DNA of 64,000 nucleotides, from contig NW_006917098.1 of assembly GCF_000516985.1 (NCBI RefSeq), positions 2,046,001 through 2,110,000 of the forward strand, in the 5' to 3' direction. The notes below the pieces were generated by a model. That model worked only from the letters and a program-made list of their open reading frames with translations. It made no database searches and was not told the origin of the DNA. Positions 11,345-21,296 of the stretch are shown piece by piece (within the stretch, counting starts at the first letter, position 1; each line of letters opens with the position of its first letter). The position numbers and the translations under genes are program-made. The stretch comes from Pestalotiopsis fici W106-1. Taxonomy: Eukaryota > Ascomycota > Sordariomycetes > Amphisphaeriales > Sporocadaceae.

Positions 11345-13796
11345 TGTTGACAAACTTCCCTTCGCCTCTTGTCCCGTCTCTTTACAGCCGAGACTCGAAG
11401 GAAAACATGTCGGTCGCAAACAACACTTTCTCCCAGCCAAACGGTTTCCCGAACACAAAGAGGGAGGAGTGGAAGAGAGGATATAGGCTCCATCTTTATG
11501 ACAGGGTATCTATCATAGTTCCCACCCTCCTCTGTGTATGAACCATGATAAACACGAAAAAGAGTCAGGTAAAGCAAGCTTTTGCTCGTGGTCATGTCGG
11601 CCAAAAAGGTGCGCGGCTGTCCCGAACGAGGCAAGCAGCGGTGAACTGGCACTGTGGAGTCTGGAGGGGGGTTGCGATTCCCGATTCGCTTCACGATTAG
11701 CCTCGACACATTGGCCGCGATGTGGTCGTTGCCCCCCGGTTTGCTACCCAAACCCGGATCTGGCAGCCTATCGTCCGTCCCTATCCAACATCCATCCAGC
11801 AGATCATTGCTTGACGCGCCCGGCCTTGATTGGTCTGCTTTCTTTGATCTGCTGAGGCTGTCTGGGAGGAGCATATCAGTGGGAATTGTTGAATGGGGGG
11901 ATCCGCTACTACGATCTAATCGACCAGTCCAACCCGTTTGCGGCCCTTCGATGGCGCGACGATGCTGCCGAATGTGCACGGATTTACGTCGAGGGCAACA
12001 GCGGCAGTAGACATATCACACTGGGAAATGGTGCCATGTTGCCATGGAAGAGATGGGGCAAGAGGATCCCGTCTCCGCTGGTATAGATCCCCCTCACGAT
12101 CGCCGGTTATGCCGACAGTTTCATCCTGGAGACTCGATGAACTGCTTGGCTGCTAAGCTGTGCAAGTCTCATTGGCGTAGCTTCCAGATGCGCTGTGTTG
12201 TCCCATATATGTCGTCATGTTGCTGGGTCCAGCTTATTAATCGTCTGGTGCGGTTGCGTGTTGCGCGCGTAAAGAGTAATGAATGTACCAATTTCCATGT
12301 TTGTTGAGTAATGGTTTGTTTATTTGCGATTGCAGATTCATGCTCGAAAGAGGTTATAATAAGTTCTAAAAGTCTAGAATTACGAAGATCCCCAGTTCTC
12401 GGCATAACTCTAGAGTCTAGCTAGGTGACTATTTGATTGCTGAACTCATATTCATTGGGTAGGCGGGGAAAATACAACAACAGATTAATGCCGCGTGACA
12501 TATTCTCGGACTGTGGATCTGGAAATTGCACCATTAGCAACATGAAGCAAATGTTGGTGAATTTGTGATAGAATGATGGTTGGGCAAGATACATCAGGAA
12601 AGATAGAACAATGGTGATTGAGATTAATCATGATCGCCAGAAGCGAATCATAAACAGCCTCTAAAATTTTCATCATGGTAGAGAGGAAGATGGAGAGCAA
12701 AATGACGGATATGAGACTTACCAATTGATATCCAAAGCCTGAGTCGGGTATTTCGTGTAGTTCTTGGCAAGGGATGTGCATGTCTTTGACATGGGAAGCA
12801 CCACATGACAACGGTTTCGTTCACATGTTGACCTACCGTTCGTTTCGGACCGCGTATCTCTTCGCGTCAGTATCGCGACGCGTCTGTGGTCATTCGGCCC
12901 GTGCCACTGAGTGCCCGAAGATCATGAGCCAGGCGGAGCGGCAAGATTCCGCAGCTAGCCAGAGGAAGGCTCTCTAACCCCAAGCACTCTGGCGGGCGAT
13001 ATTCTTTCATGCATCTCATCTTCATCGATTGCCGTCACGATGCGCAAGCCCCGCGAACAAGACTTGCAGCCACTGTGAAGGAATGTAACGACCGGCGGTA
13101 AGAGGCAACGATCCTAAAGCTCGCCGGAACGAGCTTTCTCATGCTTCCATAATCGGCGTCAAGAAAACAAATGCTCTAGGGCACAAGATAGAGGAAGACT
13201 CGACTGAATGCAGGAACCAGAAAAAGGACGGATCCTCTCCTGCTTCCCGCGCAAGCTCACCTACAATAAAGTGTGCTCATGTACAATAATGAAGAAAAGA
13301 AGAGAAAATTTCAAAAGACTCGCGGCACGTCGCGCTTGACAAAAGGTTTTCGGGGTTCGTGGTGGGGCACGAGAGAGCCCCAGATTTTACGCCAGCTGCA
13401 GAAGCTCTTTTTGACAGCTGGCGCTACTACTAGCTTACAACAATGGGTCTTCAAGAGGCCGTCAGTTGCTATCATCACCGTTGCAATCTTGCAGTCAACG
13501 TCGATCTCTCCCCATATCAAATCTACACTATCTCTCTAACTGGGGCTTGCGGCCGGCTGAGGTGAGGCTCGAGATGTTGTTTTGGGTCCATCTTCAATGA
13601 GCAATACGTAATGTTCGGTTGCTTCGGACGAGTCTTTCAGAAAAGGGGATAACAAGCAAGATAGAAATCTCTCAAATGCTGACGGTTTGATACAACTTGT
13701 TGTCCTCTCTCTATCTGTGTATCCGTCCTGATTTTGACTCTGTCTTTCAAATTGTTAGTTGGGATTGAACCCTTGTTCCGAGTATATTCGACTTTG
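11345..13796. other. 2.4-kb intergenic stretch; no gene seen
   Basis: No reading frame shows a domain, and I could not build a convincing spliced model on either strand. A 224-residue minus-strand frame runs across 11305-11979, but it overlaps the leader of the membrane-protein gene and reads as random basic sequence. The region separates housekeeping genes from the NRPS-like gene and may be former gene space; that is inference. Confidence 0.4.
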
Positions 13797-13837
13797 TTCC
13801 AGAAACCTTCTAGAACTTTTCTAGAAACAGTATAGAA
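13797..13837. promoter_or_regulatory. Tandem TTCNNGAA palindromes on an 11-bp period
   Basis: Three perfect TTCNNGAA palindromes start at 13797, 13808 and 13819 (TTCCAGAA, TTCTAGAA, TTCTAGAA), each exactly 11 bp after the last. A degenerate fourth copy (GTATAGAA) starts at 13830 in the same phase. The array ends about 35 bp before the ATG of the NRPS-like gene. TTCNNGAA is the core of the heat-shock element bound by Hsf1, although the spacer here is 3 nt rather than the classical 2. The placement suggests an operator or core-promoter element for the downstream gene; this is inferred. Confidence 0.55.
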
Positions 13838-13871
13838 TCTGTCAAAGTTTTTTTCTTCTTTAGTTCCCTTC

Positions 13872-16800
13872 ATGGCTAGCGACTCTGTTACTACTACCGG
13901 CCCCCCTGTCGTCCCTAGACGCCATCCTGATCTGCCGCCGCACGTTGTCGACCGAGTCGCTCGGGAGAGCCCGGATGCCGTTTACGGACTGTGGCCAATA
14001 GAGCCAACTTCATACCAAGCCGGCTTTCGCACCATCACCTATGCCCAACTCGCCAATGTTGTCAACGGTTTAGCTTGGTGGCTGGAAGAACACCTTGGGC
14101 CGGGACGTGCAAGCCAGATATTGACTTATGTCGGTCCTAGCGATCTTAGGGTCTCGGCGCTCGTCTTGGCGGCCATAAAGGCCGGATATGGGGTAGGGTG
14201 AACCATAAACCAACAAACAATTCTTCACACTACCGAGTACAAGCAATGTCATTGCTACCCTACTTGCACAATTGCACACCATACTATTGCTATAATAGTA
14301 TAGTGTAGACGCCTAAACGCCTCACAAGCCCATACGCTAACACTGAGAATTTGCCATCTGACAGCTCTTTTTGACCTCGCCGCGCAACAGTCCCGCAGCT
14401 CACGGATCGCTATTTGCAGATCTTGACTGCAAAACACTCATCACCTCGGAGCCCACGCCAGCCGCCGCCATCCCCATCCTCGAGGCCGTCCAGCCGAATC
14501 ATTTACAGGTCCCCAGCGTCGATGCCTTGCTCAGCAAGGTTCATCCCAAATATGTCTACGCAAAGACATGGCAAAAGGGTCTCGCCGACCCGATGATGTG
14601 CATGTCCGTCTTTTCCCTCAAGTCCCAACAACATGGCCCAAAGGACCCATGTCTTTTATTCGACAGGACAAAAAACGTACAAGCTAACGATTCAATAGAC
14701 ACACGTCAGGCTCGACAGGAGTACCGAAACCGTTGATATGGACCCAGGAAACGATACTCAAGCAATGGAATAGCGCCGGAAGCCCGGCCCCAGAGGGCAG
14801 TCAATCACTCGAGCACCTATACCTGGGCAAGCGGGTTATGGTGACACCACCGCCTTTTCATGTAAGTGATTCTACGGATTGAGTATGGATGGACCATTGT
14901 ACTCCGTTATTGGGCATCGAGTCGTCTAAAATTGTAAATGGGAAATTGTAGGGTGCTGGCCTCGGGCAATTCTTCTTCTACGCCATTCCCTTTGGCAACG
15001 TCGTCATTGCCCCGGCGGCGGAAGCCATCGTGACCGCGCAGGGTCTGGTAGACGCGCTGAAGGAGACCCCCGCCGACGTGGCCCTGCTCGTACCCTCGGT
15101 GGTGGCCGAGCTGGCCCAGAGCCCGGCGCTGCTCGACTACTGCTCCCAGCACCTCGAGCTCATTGTCTACATTGGCGGCGATCTGCCGCAGGCCATTGGC
15201 AATGTCGTGGCCGCAAAGGTGCCGCTCCGCTGCCAGTGGGGAGCCTCCGAGGTGGGCATGCCGCAGCAGCTGATTCCGGCCGAGCTGGACCCCAAGACGG
15301 ACTGGCGATACATCCGCTTCCACCCCTGCGCCGGGGCCGTCTTTGAAGAGGTCGCGGACGGTCTTTTTGAGCTGGTGATTCGCCGCGATCCGGCGCTCGC
15401 CAGTGCGCAGACGACGTTTACTATTCGCGGCAAGGACCTCGAGCATCTCGACAGCTACCGAACAAAGGACCTCTTTGTGCCTCACCCCACGGTCGCCGAC
15501 GCTTGGTCGTGGAAGGCCCGGGCCGACGATATCATTGTCTTTTTGAATGGCGAAAAGACAAACCCGGTCACGATGGAGCAGCACGTCGTGGCTGCGAACC
15601 CCGAGCTGAGTGGCGCGCTCGTGATTGGAGCTCAACGCTTCCAAGCTGCTCTCTTGGTCGAGCCCACCACGCCATGTCCGACTACCGCTGAGCAGGCTGC
15701 CCTCGTTGAGCGCGTATGGCCCAGCGTGCAAGAGGCCAACCGTGTCACGCCTGCGCATGCTCGGGTCGAAAAGTCACTCATCTTTGTCACGGCGCGGGAC
15801 CGACCTTTGATTCGTGCCGGCAAAGGGACAATCCAGAGGGCTGCTAGTCTAGGACTGTACGCTGCCGATATTGATAGGATATACCAAGAAGCAGAGGATG
15901 ACCAGAGCACCGATGTGGAAGAGACAGTCGCTTTAGACAATGCCGAATCAGTCGCGCAAAAGATTCGCGACAGTGTTAATAGCACCACTAGCTGGTCCGT
16001 TGAGGACGATTCGACCAGTTTCTTTGAACAGGGCATGGACTCGTTGCAGGCATTACAACTGACGCGAGCTCTCCGGCGAACACTACGCCGACCCGATCTT
16101 GGTCTGTCCACAATCTACCAGAATCCCACGGTCTCTCTCCTGACGGCAGCTGTCATGTCGGTGCAGAGTGAGCGTCAAAGCGACCGAGACTTGATGGAGC
16201 CTCTGCTCGCCACCTACACTGATCAGATCCGCCAGATCCCCAGGCACGCAAGTGGTGCTGGGCTACCACCAAGCCGGAAAACCGGAACAGACATTGTCCT
16301 GACTGGGTCCACGGGCACGCTAGGGACCTATATCCTAAACGCCCTGCTTCGCCGCCAGGATATCGGGCACATTTACTGTCTCAACCGGGCCCCGGACGGA
16401 GGCCGAGCAGCGCAAGAGGACCGCTTCCAAGCCAGCCAGCTATCGGCCGCCGCCTGGGCAGACCGCGTCACCTTTTTGCACGCCGACCTGGCGCAGCCCC
16501 AGCTGGGACTCGGCGAGACCACGTACGACACCCTGCGCGCCCGCGTCGGCCTCGTCATTCATAATGCCTGGCCCGTCAATTTCAACCTGAACCTCGCGGC
16601 CTTTCGACCTCAGCTTGCGGGCGTGGTGAACCTCTTTGCGCTGGCGGCGGCGGCGGCGGCGGCGGCCAAGCACGTCCACGTCGTCTTCATCTCGACCGTC
16701 GGCGCCGTGGCTGCCCGGCCCGCGGACGCCGGACCTGCCCCCGAGCATATCCCCGAGTCCCTGGATGCGCCCGTGCCCAACGGCTACGGTCGGTCCAAAT

Positions 16801-17501
16801 TGCTGTCCGAAAAGCTGTGCGAGGCCGCGGCCCAGCACCTCTCGGGCCACGATCACGATGATCACGGCATCGTCACCACCAGCATCGCTCGTGTCGGCCA
16901 GGTCTCGGGCGCTGCCGACGTGCCGGGCCTGTGGAGCCCTAGGGAGTGGTTCCCCAGCTTGATCATGAGTTCGGTTCATCTCGGCTGTGTGCCCGACCAC
17001 CTGGGCGTCTTTTCTGATATTGACTGGATGCCGTCGGACCTTCTCTCCAATGTTGTCGCGGACATTGCGACGCGGAACCTGCGAGACGGTGATGAAACCG
17101 GCAGCGGCGGCAGCAGCAGCGGCGCCGACTCCGCTGTAGTGTTCAACTTGCGAAATCCCAGGACCACGACCTGGGAAGCGCTCATCCCCATTGTCAAGGA
17201 CGTGGCCAGGGAGCGGTGCGGGCGGGAGCTCGCAGTGGTCTCGCCCACCGAGTGGCTCGAGCGGCTGCAAAAGAGTGCCAACGAGGAAGACGAGTCCGCC
17301 GCTTCCGTGGCTGCCAACCCGGCCGTTAAGCTGCTGAGCTTCTACCGAGAAGGGCTGTGGGCCGGTGGAGCGGCAATGCATCCCATGTCCGTCAAAGATG
17401 CCGTCCGCGCCAGTCCGGCCCTCCGCGATATGCCGCCTGTTCAGCCCCAGTGGATGCGCAAGTGGTTCGAAGAGTGGCTGTCGGTTGTATCGGGGCATTA
17501 G
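13872..17501 (+). CDS. NRPS-like adenylation-thiolation-thioester reductase
   Basis: This is a monomodular carboxylic-acid-reductase-like enzyme: it should activate an acid with ATP, load it on a phosphopantetheine arm and release it reductively as an aldehyde or alcohol with NADPH. Exons are 13872-14192, 14365-14603, 14699-14861 and 14952-17501 (1090 residues). The adenylation domain covers about 20-540, with the core motif HTSGSTG at 188-194. The carrier domain has GMDSLQ with its Ser at 605. The reductase has the Rossmann motif GSTGTLG at 693-699 and the catalytic pair Y853/K857 (YGRSK). There is no condensation domain, so this is the A-T-R layout of alpha-aminoadipate-reductase-like and other orphan fungal reductases. 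An eight-Ala run coded by a GCG repeat lies near residue 810 and a Gly/Ser run near 960. The first donor (GTAGGG) and the second (GTCCGT) are weak, so those junctions are less certain. The substrate is unknown. No neighbouring cluster enzymes were found. Confidence 0.9.
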
Positions 17502-18173
17502 GTTTAACATATTTTCAACAATTTACCAAGATTTACCCTTTAAAAATATAAAAGAAAATGCTTATTATAAAGTATTAATTTCGTAAAACTCTTAAGGCTT
17601 TTATTTTCCTTTTTTTCTCTTTTTTTTTCCCCTCTCTTTTGTTCTCTTTCCCTTCTTTTCTTTTCTTTTATTTTTCTCCTTTTCTTTTTCTCTTTTTTCT
17701 CTCTTTTTTTTCTTTTATTTTTTTTATTAATTTTTCTTATTTTTCTCATTTTTTCAAACGTAAATTATATAAAATCGGGCTGCTATATCGATTTATGTTT
17801 AATATCGATGCTAAATGCCTTATTAGCATTACTTTTTAAAAATACTTAGCATAGCATAAATGTGGATAGAATCTTCTAATTAAAAACGGGGGTATACCTC
17901 GACCTGGTATAAAATATAGGGTAAATAAAACTTGATAAGGCTCAGCGCTTCTGAAAGGCATGCAGAACAAAAATTTCGGCAATTTGAATAGTTCACATTA
18001 TGAATTCTTTGGCTTTATCATTATAGAGGGCTGCCATGTTGTGCTATCTAGTCCGCTATAGCACAAGGGTGTGTAGCGCCGGTACTTGAACATTTATGCT
18101 GCCCAAGCTCCGGGATACAAGTACAAAAACTAGCTCTCTGACTTTTCATTGATATGAATCATCTCTTATCCCA
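17502..18173. repeat. AT-rich block with long T/C tract
   Basis: Immediately after the NRPS-like stop the composition shifts to strongly A+T. About 17600-17760 is almost pure T and C on the plus strand, followed by TA-rich sequence to about 17960 (for example ATTATATAAAATCG near 17763). No gene is present. The TA-rich part has the look of a decayed, possibly RIP-mutated element, but no terminal repeats or coding remnants are recognisable. Confidence 0.5.
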
Positions 18174-20567
18174 TCATTTTCTTTTCTTGACAGGTATAGA
18201 CTCAAAGGCATCGTCTTCATCAGAGATCTCATCATCGCTAATCTCTAGCGCCGCCGCTTGAGAGCCCTTTGGCTTCTGTGAAAAGTTGAGCGTCCCTTGC
18301 TTCATCTTTGGCTGAGATTGTGAAGCAGCAGCTCTCGACGGTTGTGACCGCGCAGGCTGTGACCTTGTAGCAGCCGTGGCGCGTTTCGGAGGCGCTGGCG
18401 TGGGCTCTGGCTCGTCGTCGTCGTCGTCCATCATGATCACATCATCTTCATCACTGTCTTGGTCGAAAATAGCCTTTCGTCCGCGCCCCTTGGCAGGAGC
18501 TTTGGCGGTCGCCTTGGCAGCAGCCCTTGCCGGAGGCTTTTTGGCCTGAGTCTTCCCAGCGTTGGTTGTCTTTGCAGCGGCTGCTCGGCCTCGTCCCTTT
18601 GGCTTGGTCTCTGGTTCGGGTTCCTCTTCTGCAAAATCATCCATTTCATCATCTTCATCCACGACCTGCGCAGTTTTTTTGGGCCGGCCCTTTCCACCTC
18701 TGATTGGTTTCACTACTGGTTCTGGTACTGGTTCGGGGTCCTCGTATGCAAAGACACCAGGTTGGTCCTCCCAAGATCCGTCCATGTCTGAGTCCCAATT
18801 GTCGGGCTTTGGTTTTACCATGACGAGCTTCCGCGGCTTTTTGTTTTTTAAACGATTTGCCTCGGCTTGGATTCTGGTCATTGCAGCAGAGAGGCCATCA
18901 TCTTCTTTACCGCCCAAGGCGAGCAACTTGGTGACTTGATTGGAGAGTTCATCTGCCACAAACTGGTCCACAGCTTTCCTGTTGTCGTTTTTGACATATT
19001 CGCCGACAGCTTCGACAAAAGGGATCTGTGGCAGGATTTTGAGCGACTGCCTTTGGAGATACTGGTCCACGAGCTCATCGACCTTGATGCCTTCGGCATC
19101 CCCCATCTCGGCAGGCACGTCGATCTCAGTCGTTGTTTTCTCTGCTCATCGATTAGCACAGGTAGACAAATCGAGTGCACCAGGACTTACTAGTCGTCTT
19201 CTTCTTTCGGTAGAAGAGCACCACGTCTTTCGTGTTGGCTACTTTTCCGGCAAAACGATTCGAAAAACGCTGAGGATTCTCGACATCAAAGTTGCCCCCT
19301 TCCGATGGTGTGTATTCGACCCTCAGGCGGATCAGGGGCAATGGTATCTTATTTTGTACTTCATCTGGATCCTCTTGTATTTCCAGCCACTCGTCCCTTG
19401 CTTCCTTGATCATCTCTTCAACGACTGCCATCAATCTCCGTGTCAGCTCTGGTCGATTGTCCTTTTTGTGGTCCAATCCCTTGAACCTTGTGTCCTCGGA
19501 GAGCTTGATCTCGCGCATCACGAAAGGCCGCACGGTTTTGAGTCGAAACTTTTCAACCTCGAATTCTTTTCCCGTGATATTGAGAATCGCCACATGTTTC
19601 GGTACAGCTTCCGCGGCAATGAGGGATGTGGCGACCGACGATCCAGGCTGCATGACGGAGAAACCATTGCTACTGCCGCTGAACCGAGGATCGATGAGGC
19701 ATTCGTGTTCGTGGCCCCAGACTACCATGTTGAGCCACTTGGGGAGCATTTCTTCCGGCAAGTAACTCGTTGGTGTGTGTGCAGAATGGTTCTGGTGCAC
19801 GGCGAGCAGGTTGAACCACTCGTCTTGCTGCACATTTGGCCGAAGCCACTTGATGCGGTGATCGCGGAAATTTCTATGCATTCGCTCATCACGGACATTA
19901 CTCAGACCGTACAATGCCAGCTTTGTTTGGCCTTTTTTGGAGGAGGATGGGTTTAGCCTTGGGGTGATCGACCTCTGGAATACGTCCGAAATAGTTGACT
20001 AGGCCGGCTACTTGGAGTAGGTCGAGAGGACAAAACGATCCTTCACCACTGGGGTCATCGTGGTTGCCATGGATCGAAAATACTGGAATAGCCACATTGA
20101 TGTCAGGATCCTCATAGTTGACATGAGTAAAGTGGCCCTCAAATACGTCACTGGCATCGCTCAGGAATTGCAGTTCGCATGGCTTCATGCCGAGGCAGTT
20201 CTTTCTGAGAGAGCGCATGACCTTGAACATTGACTTTCTCGAGGGCTTGTTTTCATGGAAGAGATCTCCAGCTAGTAATACCATATCGACCTAACAAAAA
20301 AAAGAAAAGAAAAAGCCGTCAGTATCAAGAAGCGCCCACAAAGGGATGGCTGCAGCACGTACATCCTCTGTACGAGCCAGGGTCATGATCTCATCAAATG
20401 TCTGCCAGCTGTCATCGCCACGCACACTATCGCCCTCCTCGTAGCCGACATGATTATCTGTGGCGACGAGAACACGGATTGTGTCCTCTTCTGTGTATTT
20501 TGTTAGTAATCAGGGCGGGTACTCTAGGTACAAGCTGTGAAGGATACTTGCCTGAGGCCTGTGTCAT
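18174..20567 (-). CDS. mre11: Mre11 double-strand-break repair nuclease, frameshifted
   Basis: This is the nuclease subunit of the Mre11-Rad50-Nbs1 complex, which processes DNA ends in the nucleus. Minus-strand exons are 20567-20552, 20490-20363, 20290-19191 and 19141-18174. Phosphoesterase motifs are present in order: [11 protein letters not shown] at residue 16, [26 protein letters not shown] and VVWGHEHEC. The Mre11 DNA-binding cap follows, then an acidic and Lys/Arg/Gly-rich tail ending PVKKRK. Intron 1 uses a GC donor (GCAAGT). The long third exon holds one base too many: the run of six T on the plus strand at 19933-19938 shifts the frame between LLQK and the conserved [14 protein letters not shown]. 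Read as given, translation would stop about 11 codons later. Both sides are otherwise well conserved, so this is either a sequencing or assembly error or a very recent mutation. Without the extra base the frame would give about 736 residues. Confidence 0.9.
19933..19938 (-). other. Homopolymer frameshift in mre11
   Basis: Six consecutive T on the plus strand (A6 in the gene). Exon phase needs 1099 nt in this exon but 1100 are present, and no GT donor lies nearby that could make an intron. The frame changes here from the conserved upstream half of the Mre11 catalytic domain to the conserved downstream half. Confidence 0.85.
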
Positions 20568-21296
20568 TGTGCTCGACTCCTCTGATGATCGCAATCGCCG
20601 CTGAATAATAGGGGAGGAAGCAAGAAATGAAATTTAGATGCCGAAGAGTAAAGAGGTCGAATTTACATGCTGATGCCGATTGCCAAGGCAAAAATCAGCG
20701 TCCCTGCTCAGACTCAAGAAGGGACAAGAGGGTAAATGCATCGAGAGTTAATGTGGTTGCCCCAAACGCGCAGGCACCAACGCGCGCTAGTGGAACTCGC
20801 CCATTCGCGTTGTCACGTGCCACCTATTAAACGTCCCAGTTGGGCTGGTGAACGGTGAGTGCAGTTGCAATCACAAAGCATCTTTTGTATGCGGTGAAGA
20901 ATTGATGTTTTCGATTGCATCAGACATATCTTCAACCATAGCCAGAGGATGGAAAAGTAAAGGCATCAGTCAATGTGGTACGAATTCAATTTAACGTCGG
21001 ATAGTTTCGACGGCCGCTCTAGGAACAATATGGTATATCAAGCACATGCTTAATGACAGAATATGCAACGCCTTCCCTTCCATAATGAGACAGAATACAG
21101 TTTCACCAGTGTGGCCTCGTTTCCATTCCTCCTTGGTCGACCGCACGGATATTTCGGGACCAGTTCAAATCAAAACGCCTGTTGCCCAAACCCCCTTGAG
21201 TCCAATCCAAGAGCAAATGAGAAAACTAAAAGCAAATATGCTGCCGATGCCACTAGTGTATAGCAATGTACAAGTTTACCGTACATGTAACAATAA
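20568..21296. other. Intergenic between mre11 and tcp11; no gene seen
   Basis: This is the promoter of mre11 and the 3' flank of the next minus-strand gene. Only short frames occur. A GC-rich stretch with repeated GCGC near 20765-20800 lies upstream of the mre11 start. Confidence 0.4.

Noticed and set aside
11305..11979. 224-residue minus-strand frame upstream of the membrane protein
   Set aside because: It overlaps the supported first exon in another frame, starts without a good context and lacks any family feature.
9162..17501. A secondary-metabolite cluster around the NRPS-like gene
   Set aside because: No P450, oxidoreductase, acyltransferase, transcription factor or resistance gene was found; the neighbouring membrane proteins alone do not make a cluster.
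16440..17510. 356-residue minus-strand frame across the NRPS-like gene
   Set aside because: It is a GC-rich antisense shadow; the plus-strand frame carries all catalytic motifs.
19898..19945. An intron as the cause of the mre11 frame change
   Set aside because: There is no GT donor in the short interval and conserved residues continue directly on both sides, so a one-base change is simpler.
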